Positions 9,436 to 19,213 of a stretch of 64,000 nt of DNA are shown piece by piece. The notes under the pieces are model-generated. The model made no database searches and was not told the DNA's origin. It was given only the letters and a program-made list of their open reading frames with translations. This DNA comes from Labilithrix sp. Its GTDB lineage: Bacteria > Myxococcota_A > Polyangia > Polyangiales > Polyangiaceae. Both the position numbers and the translations under genes were made by a program. Every line of letters begins with the position of its first letter. Position 1 is the first letter of the stretch. The stretch spans positions 1 through 64,000 of the forward strand of contig JAHBWA010000026.1 in NCBI GenBank assembly GCA_019637195.1. The letters run 5' to 3'.

Positions 9436-9545
9436 GGTTCGAGCTTAGGGTGTAGCGAGCGAGCAGGCACCCTGCAACGAATCGTGCGAGGGTCACCTGA
9501 TTTCGCTTGCGCGTGTCCGCTTCGCCTGCCAGCGCTGGCGCGGCG

Positions 9546-10544
9546 CTACCTGAGCGAGATGATGCGCTGCTGCGCGAGCTCGGAGAGGATGCGCAGCGTG
9601 TCGAGCTCCGGCATCCCGCTCACGTCGATGATCATCTCGAGGCTCGAGACGCCGTCGACGAGCGACAGGACGAACCCGGCCTTGTGGTCGATCGAGAGCC
9701 AGCGGAGCTGATCGCGTGGGACCATCACGACCGGCACGCGGTCGAGCGGCCCGATGCGCGTCGCGTACATCTGGCGGAGGACCGAGCGGCAGGTCTCGGC
9801 CGTCGTCCTCGCGCCGACGTCGTCGGGCTTGTCGGCGAGGATCTTCTCCGCGATCTCGAGCGCGCCGCTGTAGTCGCCGAGCTCGACGCGATCGTTCATC
9901 TCGCGGTCGCGCGGCTTGACCAGCTCGGCTGGGACCGGGCGGCGCACCGTGTCGGCCGCGTGCTCGTCCTCGGCCTCGACGTCGTCGAGGTCGAGCTGCG
10001 GAGGGTGGTCCTGCACGATCTCGATGACGGGATCGTCGCCTGACGCGGCCGGCGGGGGCCGCGTCGCGATCTCGAGGTCGGCCCACTCGCGATCGACCGG
10101 GTTCATCTCCGAGAGGCTCTCGTGTTTCTTCGGGCCGTCCTCGGGCGCCGCGCTCTTCGGCGCCGAGCCCGGACGCGGGGGCAGGTTCGACGGAATGCGC
10201 GCGTTCGCGAGCGAGAGCGTGCTCGTCGGCGTTCGCCGTCGGGGCGTCGGCGTCCGTCCGGACGGGCGCGAGGCCTTCGCCGCCGCAGCCAGCTGCTCGG
10301 TGCCCTGCGGCGGGGTCGCGTGGGTGTGCTGATCGCCGGGCGTCCGCACCGCGTTCATCGGGGCGGGGGAGGGCTTCAAGATGTCCCGCGCGAACGCGAT
10401 GGGATCGAACGGCGGGCTCACCGTCGGCCGGTCGTTCTCTTCCACTTCCGCCCCTGCGTCGGCTCGCTCGTCGGTCTCCTCCGGAGGCGCGGAGGAGTCC
10501 TCGAGAGGTGGGGCTTCTCGCGGGTTATCGGGTTCGTCCGGCAC
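9546..10544 (-). CDS. Uncharacterised protein with C-terminal 'IDG' domain shared with the neighbouring J-protein
   Basis: A 332-residue protein starting with GTG. The first 210 residues are Pro/Asp/Glu/Thr-rich and probably disordered. Residues about 215-255 have a TPR-like helix pair (DYSGALEIAEKILADKPDD). The last 65 residues form a compact domain with the pattern L-x-x-D-x-x-x-GF-x-x-x-x-x-DG ... SGMP ... RIL-x-x-L ... II-x-L. This aligns without gaps over about 49 positions, 13 identical by my count, with the N-terminal domain of the J-domain protein at 12704-14155. It lies 72 bp downstream of dnaK on the same strand. Function is unknown; an adaptor for the DnaK/J pair is an inference. 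Confidence 0.78.
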   Translation of the reverse strand: MPDEPDNPREAPPLEDSSAPPEETDERADAGAEVEENDRPTVSPPFDPIAFARDILKPSPAPMNAVRTPGDQHTHATPPQGTEQLAAAAKASRPSGRTPTPRRRTPTSTLSLANARIPSNLPPRPGSAPKSAAPEDGPKKHESLSEMNPVDREWADLEIATRPPPAASGDDPVIEIVQDHPPQLDLDDVEAEDEHAADTVRRPVPAELVKPRDREMNDRVELGDYSGALEIAEKILADKPDDVGARTTAETCRSVLRQMYATRIGPLDRVPVVMVPRDQLRWLSIDHKAGFVLSLVDGVSSLEMIIDVSGMPELDTLRILSELAQQRIISLR

Positions 10545-10616
10545 GTGTCCCGGTCCTCGTCAGTCAGCGCGTCAACGGAGCGGCCCACCCCACCGCTCGG
10601 TACAGTCCCCGTCGCG

Positions 10617-12440
<1,824 letters not shown>

Positions 12441-12703
12441 TCGCGAGTCTCCTTCACCGACCGATCCACACTGTTTATCACACTCGCTCCGCCCGCTGGG
12501 CCGTCGCTCGAGGCCGGCGCCTCTGCGGGGGCGCGTGACCTGGGCTCGGACCGTCCGACGATGCTACACCGTATCATCGCGTATCTCTGCCACTCTTGTC
12601 GCATCTTCGGCGACGGTTCCAGGCGGGGGCGCCGGCGAGGAAGGCGGGCGCGTCGCGACGACTTCCACGGTTCCGGGAGCCGACGGACTTCGAGCTCCGG
12701 GGG

Positions 12704-14155
12704 CTACTTCCCGACGCGCTTGAGGACGGCCTGGAGCGCCGGGTGCTTCGGGTCGAGCGCGTTGGCGGCCTCGGCGGCGCGCCGCGCGGAGGCGGTGAGG
12801 CCCGCCTTCAGGTAGATCTCCACCAGCGTGACGTGGCTCTCGATCACGGCCGGCGCGAGCGTGATCGCGCGCTTCGCGTGCTCGGCGGCCTCGTGGAGAT
12901 CGCCCTCGGGGCTGTGGAGCAGGGCGTTCGCCGTGCGCTCGTGTGACGGCGCGTCGTCCTTTATCTTCGCGACCTTCTCCCAGGACCGGCTCGCCTCGAA
13001 CCAGTGGCCCTGCCGCTCCTCGTACTGCGCCTGCTTGAGGTAGCTCTCGGAGAGGACCTTGTCGGCCAGGTTCTTCACCTCCTGCGCGCGCATCGCGAGG
13101 TCGGCGTCGTCGGGGGCGAACTTCGTCGCGATGCTGAAGGACGTCGCCGCGGCGACGAGATCGTTCTTCGCGAGGGCGTCCTCGGCGGCCTGGATGTACC
13201 GCTGGGCGTGCGCCTGGGTCGCGCTCTCGAGGCGATCTTCGTAGCGCCGCTTGAGCGCGTCCATCGCGTCCTGCGGGTTCGAGTACCGCTGCGGGCTCGT
13301 CGGCGCGGGCTGCGGGCGCGAGGGTTGCGGTGCCCGGGCGCCGCCGGTGAGCCGCCGCGCGAGCGCCTTCCGCCGTCGCTGGAGCTCCTCGGGGGACGGA
13401 CCGGTCGGCTGCGGGGGCGCGGAGGGCGCGGAGGGCGGGGGCGGCGGCGCGGCCTGGGCGGCGCGCTCCGCCTCGGCGGCCGCGCGCGCCGAGTCCGCCA
13501 TCGCGCGCTCGAGCATCGCCTCCATGCCGCGCGTCGTCGCGACCTCGGCGAGGTACGCGTCGTACTCGGCGCGCGTGGCGGGGTCGACGAGCGTGTCGTG
13601 CGCCTCGGTGATCCGGTTGAAGAGCGCTTCCATCTTCGGCTTGAAGGAGCCGAGCTCCTTCTTGAAGAACCGGTCGGGGTGGAACGTGGCCGCGAGCTCG
13701 AAATAGGCGCGCTTGACGCCCTTCTTGTCGGCTTCGCTCGTGGTGCCGAGGAGCGTGTAGTGATCGAGATCGTCGAGCCGGTAGTAAAAGTCGAGGATCC
13801 GCTTCTTCTGCTCGGGCGTGAGGTCCGCGGGCTCCTCGAGCTCCTTCGGATCGTACTTCGGCGCGAGGAGGCCGGCGTCGAACTGGGCGATGGCGCTCTT
13901 GCGCTCCGGCGCGGCGGGCGGCGCCTGCGGCGGTGGGGGAGGCGGCGCGTTCGGGTCGACGAGCTGGATGACGCCGAGCTTCTCGAGCTTCTCGAGCGCG
14001 CGCGCCACGGAGAAGTCCGGGAGCCCGGTCTCGCGCCCGAGGTCCTTCGGACCGAGCTTGCCGTCGATGCGGGTCATCAAGAACCCGTCCATCGGGTCCA
14101 GCTTGAGCTTGTGGATGTCGACGCCGGGGACGAGGCGCGGGACCTTTTCCGCCAT
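12704..14155 (-). CDS. J-domain protein with N-terminal IDG domain and C-terminal TPR
   Basis: A 483-residue protein with an unusual domain order. Residues about 12-62 are the small IDG domain (KLDPMDGFLMTRIDG). After a Pro-rich linker, a J-domain occupies about 125-200, beginning DLDHYTLLG, with the HPD motif in ATFHPDRFFKK and the helix IV end TRAEYDAYL. A further Pro/Ala-rich linker leads to about 150 residues of TPR-like helices (AEDALAKNDLVAAATSFSIA, AEHAKRAITLAPAVIESH). It lacks the Gly/Phe and zinc-finger regions of DnaJ, so it is a class C J-protein that should stimulate the ATPase of an Hsp70, most likely the DnaK encoded just downstream. It is followed by dnaK after a 263-bp gap with no other gene. 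Confidence 0.88.
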   Translation of the reverse strand: MAEKVPRLVPGVDIHKLKLDPMDGFLMTRIDGKLGPKDLGRETGLPDFSVARALEKLEKLGVIQLVDPNAPPPPPPQAPPAAPERKSAIAQFDAGLLAPKYDPKELEEPADLTPEQKKRILDFYYRLDDLDHYTLLGTTSEADKKGVKRAYFELAATFHPDRFFKKELGSFKPKMEALFNRITEAHDTLVDPATRAEYDAYLAEVATTRGMEAMLERAMADSARAAAEAERAAQAAPPPPPSAPSAPPQPTGPSPEELQRRRKALARRLTGGARAPQPSRPQPAPTSPQRYSNPQDAMDALKRRYEDRLESATQAHAQRYIQAAEDALAKNDLVAAATSFSIATKFAPDDADLAMRAQEVKNLADKVLSESYLKQAQYEERQGHWFEASRSWEKVAKIKDDAPSHERTANALLHSPEGDLHEAAEHAKRAITLAPAVIESHVTLVEIYLKAGLTASARRAAEAANALDPKHPALQAVLKRVGK

Positions 14156-14198
14156 CGCCGACCAGCATAGCCAGAGCCCGCGTGCGCGGCGACGTTTC

Positions 14199-15113
14199 CT
14201 ACGCGTCCGCCCAGCGACGGTGCATCCAGGGCCAGGCCTCCGGCATCGCGCGGACGCGCGTCGAGAGCTCCGCGTTGATGCGCGCCGTCACGTCGGCCTC
14301 CGAGCCCGAGGTCGCGACGCGGGTGAACGAGACCCCCAGCGAGCCGTCCTCGGCGCGCGCCGCGCTGCCCACCACGACGGCGGCGCCGGTCCGAAGGGCG
14401 AGGCGGGCGGGGCCGACCGCGGTCCGCGCCGGGACGCCGAAGAACGGCGCGTCGATCGAGGCGACCCGGGACGCGAGGTCCATCGGCACGCCGAGGACCC
14501 CGCCGCGCCGGAGCACGCGCACGAGCGCGACCCCGGCGCCGCTCGCGCCGCGGTAGACCGCGCGCACGCCGCGCGCCTCGCGGAGGCGCGTGTAGACGCG
14601 GCCGAGGCGCGGATCGTAGGGCTCGCGCGCGACCACGGTGAGCGGGATCCCCGCGGCGACCAGCGACGCGGCGACGCGCTCCCACGGCCCGAGGTGCGCC
14701 GACGCGAAGACCACGCCTCGGCCCTCGCGGATCGCGGACTCGAGCACCTCGCGCGAGCCCGGTAGGAAGGGTAGCGGCGCGAGGGGCCGCCGCGGATCGA
14801 GGGCGCCGACCGCCTCGCCGAGCAGCCCCCCGAGCTCGCGGAACACGCGGCGGACGAACGCCGCCCGGTCGCGCGGCGCGATCTCGGGGAGCGCGCGCGT
14901 CACGTTCGCTCGCGCGGTGCGCCTCAGGCTCGGCGCGAGCGCCCACGCGACGAGCCCGAGGCCGCGGCCGAGCGCGCGCGCCGCGCGCGGTGGGAAGCGC
15001 TCGGCGATCGCGAGCGCCGAGATCGTGAGGAGGTAGAGCGCGTCGTTCTTGAGGCGCTGGGCCGTCGACCACCGACCTCCCTCGCGCAGATCGCGTACGC
15101 CGGCGCTGCTCAC
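14199..15113 (-). CDS. Lipid A biosynthesis acyltransferase (LpxL/HtrB-like)
   Basis: A protein of about 304 residues of the LpxL/LpxM family, which adds secondary acyl chains to lipid A at the inner membrane. The catalytic H-x4-E motif is in SAHLGPWE, and downstream blocks RGGVLGVPMD and APFFGVPARTAVGPARLAL match the family's conserved order (usually G-V-x-x-D and FFG-x-x-A). A hydrophobic N-terminal anchor (YLLTISALAIAERF) is present. I place the start at GTG 15113 because upstream sequence in the frame does not look coding, but no clear Shine-Dalgarno supports it. It lies between the ECF-sigma operon and the J-protein gene, all on the minus strand. It implies that the organism makes LPS. 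Confidence 0.82.
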   Translation of the reverse strand: MSSAGVRDLREGGRWSTAQRLKNDALYLLTISALAIAERFPPRAARALGRGLGLVAWALAPSLRRTARANVTRALPEIAPRDRAAFVRRVFRELGGLLGEAVGALDPRRPLAPLPFLPGSREVLESAIREGRGVVFASAHLGPWERVAASLVAAGIPLTVVAREPYDPRLGRVYTRLREARGVRAVYRGASGAGVALVRVLRRGGVLGVPMDLASRVASIDAPFFGVPARTAVGPARLALRTGAAVVVGSAARAEDGSLGVSFTRVATSGSEADVTARINAELSTRVRAMPEAWPWMHRRWADA

Positions 15114-15157
15114 GCGGGTACGCGTAGCACACGCAGCCCGCTCCGTTCGAGGGGGCC

Positions 15158-15664
15158 TCAGCGCGAGGGGACCGGATCGTTGCGGTCGACGCTCACGTCC
15201 GGGCAGGTCCCGCACGTGCTCCGCACCTTGTCGCGCGCGGAGTAGACGCGCCCCTTCGCGTCGCCGCAGCGGCGCTGCTCGTCGCTCGACTGGGCGAGCC
15301 CGCAGAGGCGGCCGGCGGCGCGGTCCATCGAGCCGAGCGCGCGGCACGCGTTCTGGCAGTCGCCTCCGGCGACGTCGAGCTCGCGCTGCGACGCCTCGAT
15401 CTCGTTCGATGCTCGTCCGAGCGCGATCGACCGGTTCGGCGGGGGCGGGGCGTACTGCCCGGGGGCCGCCGCCTGCGGAGCAGGGCTCGACGGGCCGGCG
15501 GCGTCCGCGTCCGGGCTCGGCGCGCCTTCGACCGGCTGCGCGGCGTAGCCGGCCGCCGGGGGCGCGCTGGCGGGGCTCTCCGCGCTCTTCCTGGGGCTCG
15601 ACGCGCAGGCGACGAGGCCCGCGCCGAGCGCGACTGCAAGGGCACCTCGGGTGCTCCGCTTCAT
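15158..15664 (-). CDS. Small lipoprotein, ECF operon
   Basis: A 168-residue secreted protein with lipobox LVAC (Cys about residue 20). A Pro/Ala/Ser-rich disordered linker runs to about residue 85. The C-terminal 80 residues contain six cysteines (GDCQNACRALGSM, RLCGLAQ, RRCGDA, CGTCPD) that probably form disulfides. The family is not recognised. Its ATG overlaps the stop of the upstream gene by 4 bp (ATGA at 15661-15664), making it the fourth gene of an ECF sigma operon, so its expression is probably sigma-dependent or it acts as an envelope sensor for that system. Confidence 0.8.
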   Translation of the reverse strand: MKRSTRGALAVALGAGLVACASSPRKSAESPASAPPAAGYAAQPVEGAPSPDADAAGPSSPAPQAAAPGQYAPPPPNRSIALGRASNEIEASQRELDVAGGDCQNACRALGSMDRAAGRLCGLAQSSDEQRRCGDAKGRVYSARDKVRSTCGTCPDVSVDRNDPVPSR

Positions 15665-16257
15665 CGTGGGTCCTCGACGGTACCGCCATCCCGCGCCGCG
15701 AGCGATCGCTGGATGACCTGATCCTGGATGCGGACGACCTCTTCGAGCAGCTGGATCGCGCGCTCGCGGGCCCGCGCGGCGTCTTCCGGCTTGCCGGCGT
15801 CGGCGAGGCCGGCCGCTCGCGCCTCCTCGATGAGCCCCTCGACCTCGATGAGGTGGCCGCGGAAGTACGTCGGCGCCGGCGCGTGCGCGAGGCCGGCCTT
15901 GACCGACGCGGCCGCGGCGTCGAGCGCGCCCTGGCGGAGCTCGAGCTCGGCGAGCCGCGCGTAGGCGTCGGCGAGGACCTCCTCGACCTCGGGCGTCGTC
16001 GTCCCCTCGTGGGGGCGGCGCGCGCCGACGAGGCGCTTCATGGCCGCGGCGGCGCCGGGCAGATCGTTCGACTCCTCCTTGATGTTCGCCTGGTGGTGGA
16101 GGGCGCGCGCCTCGGAGAGGAACGCCATCAGATCCATGTCGACGACCTGCGCGGTCGCCTGCTCGCCGCCGTCGCGCCCGCGGCAGCCGACGGCGAGCGC
16201 CACGAGGGCGGCCAAGGCGAGCGCCACGAGCCCCGCGACGAGCCGCAGGCGCGTCAT
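15661..16257 (-). CDS. Lipoprotein or membrane-anchored helical repeat protein, ECF operon
   Basis: A 198-residue protein. The N-terminal hydrophobic segment LVAGLVALALAALVALAVGC looks like a lipoprotein signal (AVGC, Cys near residue 25). The mature part is all-helical with TPR-like pairs (LMAFLSEARALHHQANIKEES, LADAYARLAELELRQGALDAAAASVKAGL). The start ATG 16257 overlaps the TGA of the anti-sigma-like gene (ATGA at 16254-16257), and its own stop overlaps the next start, so it is tightly coupled on both sides. No specific family is recognised. A TPR lipoprotein in an ECF operon suggests a periplasmic part of the sensing or output arm. Confidence 0.8.
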   Translation of the reverse strand: MTRLRLVAGLVALALAALVALAVGCRGRDGGEQATAQVVDMDLMAFLSEARALHHQANIKEESNDLPGAAAAMKRLVGARRPHEGTTTPEVEEVLADAYARLAELELRQGALDAAAASVKAGLAHAPAPTYFRGHLIEVEGLIEEARAAGLADAGKPEDAARARERAIQLLEEVVRIQDQVIQRSLAARDGGTVEDPR

Positions 16258-16973
16258 CGAACGCCCCACTTCGCGAAGCGGTTGTCGCGGTAGTCGGAGG
16301 CCCGCGCCATCGCGATGCGGTCGATGCGCGCGCTGGCCTCGCCCGGCTTGAACGGCTCGCCGAACAGCGGCTGGGTCGAGCGCGCCCGCGCGAGCGGGGC
16401 CTCGGCGTGGGGCCCGGCGGTGGTGAGCCAGACGACGACGCTCGCGGCGAGCGCGAGCACCGCGGTGGTGCTGACGACGGCGAGGCGCATCGTGCGCGCG
16501 CGCTGACGGAAGGCGAGCACCGCGGCCGCGGGCGCCGCCTCTTCGCGGGCGCCGAGCGCGAGCGCCCGCGCGACGATGGCGCGGTGCTCGTCCTCGGCGA
16601 GCGGCGGAGGCCGGTGGGCCGACTGGAGGGCGACGACGAGGTCGGGCCGGGCCCCGGCGCCCTCGAGCGCTTCGCGGAGCTCGGCCGCGAGCGCGAGCTC
16701 CTCCTCGGACATCGGGAGATCGTCGAGCATCTCGGCGTGGGCGCCGGCGTCGAGCGCGTCCGGCGACCACGCGGCGCGGAGCGACGTCACGAGATCGAGC
16801 GCGTCGCCGCCGGGCGCGGTCGGCTGCTCGAGGGCGTCGCGCAGGCGCGCCGCCGCGAGCGCCTCCTCCGCGGTCGGCGGCGGGTCGAGCTCGACGCTCT
16901 CCCGCTCGCGGCCCTTGCTGCTGCTGGGCGGCTCGCTCGGGCCGCGCGGCGGGCGGCTTTCCCGGTCACTCAT
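16254..16973 (-). CDS. Membrane-anchored anti-sigma-factor-like protein
   Basis: A 239-residue protein with a single transmembrane helix at about 165-187 (MRLAVVSTTAVLALAASVVVWL). The N-terminal 160 residues are cytoplasmic and carry two similar acidic helices (EEALAAARLRDALEQP and EEELALAAELREALEGA), suggesting an internal duplication. A short periplasmic tail ends in DYRDNRFAKWGVR. It directly follows the ECF sigma gene with an 8-bp overlap (16966-16973), the position and topology of an anti-sigma factor that would hold the sigma factor at the inner membrane. I see no zinc-binding HxxxCxxC motif, so it is not of the ZAS type. Confidence 0.78.
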   Translation of the reverse strand: MSDRESRPPRGPSEPPSSSKGRERESVELDPPPTAEEALAAARLRDALEQPTAPGGDALDLVTSLRAAWSPDALDAGAHAEMLDDLPMSEEELALAAELREALEGAGARPDLVVALQSAHRPPPLAEDEHRAIVARALALGAREEAAPAAAVLAFRQRARTMRLAVVSTTAVLALAASVVVWLTTAGPHAEAPLARARSTQPLFGEPFKPGEASARIDRIAMARASDYRDNRFAKWGVR

Positions 16974-17628
16974 CGTGCTTCTCCGAAGACTCTTCGCGCT
17001 CTCCCAGCGCCTTCTTGAGCGAGGCGATCGCCCGGTGCAAGAGGACGTCGAACGTCGCGGGCGTCACGCCGAGCTCGGCCGCGACCTCGTCGCGCGGCTT
17101 CTCGTCGAGGACGCGGAGGCGGATCGCCCGAGCGTAGCGCGGGTTGATCCGCGCGAGGGCCGCTTCGACCTTCGCGCGCGCGGCCTCGCGGTCGCGGTGG
17201 TCGCTGATCTGCTGCTCGACCGGCGTGGCCGTCTGCGCGGCGTCGACCTCGCGCGCGAGGTCGTCCTCCTCGAAGAGCACGAGGCGCTTCTTCGCGCGGA
17301 GCTGGTCGAGCGCGACCCGCAGCGCGACCGTGCGGAGCCACGGGTAGAAGCCGACGTTCTGCCAGACGAACTTCCCGATGTTGACGACGACCTTCGCGTA
17401 CGTCTCGCTGAGCGCCTCCTTGGCGGCCGCCTCGCTGCCGAGCCGAGGCAAAAGGACGCTGCGGTAGAGGCCGGGGCCGTGCTTGTGGAGGAGCTCGCCG
17501 AGGGCGTCGCGGTCGCCCGCCTGGGCCTTGGTCACGAGGACGTGGTCGGCCGCGTCGGACTCGGCGCGGCGCTTCTGCACCGCGTCGAGGTCGTCGGTCG
17601 CTGGGCGGCTGGCCTGTCCTTCCGGCAT
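16966..17628 (-). CDS. ECF-type RNA polymerase sigma factor
   Basis: A 220-residue ECF sigma factor. Region 2 spans about 40-105 (LGELLHKHGPGLYRSVLLPRLG ... FYPWLRTVALRVALDQLRAKKR), with PWLRTVA corresponding to the conserved promoter-melting and -10 recognition helix. Region 4 spans about 155-215 (INPRYARAIRLRVLDEK ... EVAAELGVTPATFDVLLHRA). The start is ATG 17628 (MPEGQASRPATDD); upstream sequence in the frame overlaps the divergent promoter region. It heads an operon of at least four genes joined by stop/start overlaps: sigma, anti-sigma-like, TPR lipoprotein, Cys-rich lipoprotein. Such operons are usually autoregulated, though I could not define a promoter with confidence in the 17629-17842 gap. 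Confidence 0.92.
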   Translation of the reverse strand: MPEGQASRPATDDLDAVQKRRAESDAADHVLVTKAQAGDRDALGELLHKHGPGLYRSVLLPRLGSEAAAKEALSETYAKVVVNIGKFVWQNVGFYPWLRTVALRVALDQLRAKKRLVLFEEDDLAREVDAAQTATPVEQQISDHRDREAARAKVEAALARINPRYARAIRLRVLDEKPRDEVAAELGVTPATFDVLLHRAIASLKKALGEREESSEKHDE

Positions 17629-17842
17629 CGTTCGAGGGCGCCTCGGCGCGGTCGCCCCCAACATAGAGCGGAGGCCGGTCCAGGGGGCCCTTTTCGGCTC
17701 CCACCGTCGATCCGCCTCGAACGCGGCCGCGCACGTCATCACGGTCACATGAGGGGAACGCGCCGAGACACGCGGCCTTACAGGCGATCGCCGCCGGCTC
17801 TCGTTGCGTCGGCCCCGAGGTATGGCGTAAGCCTCCGCTCCC

Positions 17843-19213
17843 ATGACGAGACGGCGCCTGCCCCGACTCCTCGCCGCCGCGGTCGCGCTCGGCGCATCGC
17901 TGGCCGCGGCGCCCGCGCCGGCCGACGTGTCGATCCCGTTCACCCGATCCACGCTGCCGAACGGGATGACCGTCATCCTCCACGAGAACCACGACGTGCC
18001 GCTGGTCGTCGTGAACGTCTCGTACGGGGTCGGCTCGCGCTTCGAGCCGCCCGGCCGCACCGGGTTCGCGCACCTCTTCGAGCACCTCATGTTCATGGGC
18101 ACCCGCCGCGTCCCGACCAAGGCGTTCGACGCGTGGATGGAGGGCGCCGGCGGCTGGAACAACGCCTGGACCAGCAACGACCGCACCGACTACTACGACG
18201 TCGGCCCGCCCACGTCGCTCGAGCTGCTGCTGTGGATGGAGGCCGACCGCCTGCGCGACCTCGGTCCGCTGATGACGCTGGAGAAGCTCGACGCCCAGCG
18301 CGAGGTCGTCCGCAACGAGCGCCGCCAGACGAGCGAGAACACGCCGTACGGCAAGGTGGAGCTGCGCCTCCCCGAGCTGCTCTACCCGGTCGGCCATCCC
18401 TACCACCACCCGGTGATCGGCTCGCACGCCGACCTCGAGGCGGCCACCGTGGACGACGTGAAGGCGTTCTTCGCCAAGCACTACGATCCGGCGAACGCGT
18501 CGCTGGTCGTCGCAGGCGACTTCGACCCCGCGAGGACGAAGGCGCGCGTGGAGCAGCTCTTCGGCGCGATCCCCTCGCGCGGGGCGCCCGTGGATCCGGG
18601 CGCCCCGGGCTTCAGCGACACCAAGTCGACGCTCACCAAGGTGGTCCGGGAGACGATCGAGGACGAGGTCGAGCTCGAGAAGCTCGTGATGGCGTGGCAG
18701 TCGCCGAAGCACTTCGGGCCGGGCGACGCCGAGCTCGATCTCTTGTCGACGGCGCTCGCGGCGGGGAAGGCGAGCCGTCTCTACAAGGCGCTCGTCTACG
18801 AGCAGAAGCTCGCGCAGAGCGTCGAGGCGGAGCAGGAGTCGGCGAAGCTCGGCTCGCGCTTCGTCGTCGGCGTCGTCGCGCGGCCCAACGTGCCGCTCGA
18901 CCGCATCGAGGCGGCCGTCGACAAGGAGCTCGAGGCGATGAAGAAGTCGCCGATGAGCGACGCCGAGCTCGAGCGCGCGAAGAACCTCGTCGAGACGGGC
19001 TTCGTGACGCGGCTCGAGAGCGTCCGCGAGCGGGCGTCGCTCCTCAACATGTACCAGGCCGAGACGAAGGATCCGGGCTACGCGCAGAAGGATCTCCAGC
19101 GCTATCGCGCGGCGACGAAGGAAGGGGTCCGGGACGTCGCGGCGAAGGTGCTCGACGCGAACGCGCGCGTGATCCTCCGGGTCGTCCCCGTGAAGAAGGG
19201 GAAGGCGCAGTGA
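17843..19213 (+). CDS. M16-family zinc metallopeptidase (active subunit)
   Basis: A 456-residue pitrilysin-type (M16) peptidase with an N-terminal signal peptide (cleavage probably after the APAPA segment near residue 27). The inverted zinc motif H-x-x-E-H is intact at about 77-81 (HLFEH), and the third ligand is a Glu in EVVRNERR near 154-159. Two M16 half-domains are visible, the second starting near residue 210. It is followed by a second M16 gene whose GTG overlaps this stop (GTGA at 19210-19213). The pair resembles periplasmic heterodimeric M16B proteases with one catalytic and one non-catalytic subunit. The start is supported by the signal peptide. Confidence 0.92.
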   Translation: MTRRRLPRLLAAAVALGASLAAAPAPADVSIPFTRSTLPNGMTVILHENHDVPLVVVNVSYGVGSRFEPPGRTGFAHLFEHLMFMGTRRVPTKAFDAWMEGAGGWNNAWTSNDRTDYYDVGPPTSLELLLWMEADRLRDLGPLMTLEKLDAQREVVRNERRQTSENTPYGKVELRLPELLYPVGHPYHHPVIGSHADLEAATVDDVKAFFAKHYDPANASLVVAGDFDPARTKARVEQLFGAIPSRGAPVDPGAPGFSDTKSTLTKVVRETIEDEVELEKLVMAWQSPKHFGPGDAELDLLSTALAAGKASRLYKALVYEQKLAQSVEAEQESAKLGSRFVVGVVARPNVPLDRIEAAVDKELEAMKKSPMSDAELERAKNLVETGFVTRLESVRERASLLNMYQAETKDPGYAQKDLQRYRAATKEGVRDVAAKVLDANARVILRVVPVKKGKAQ

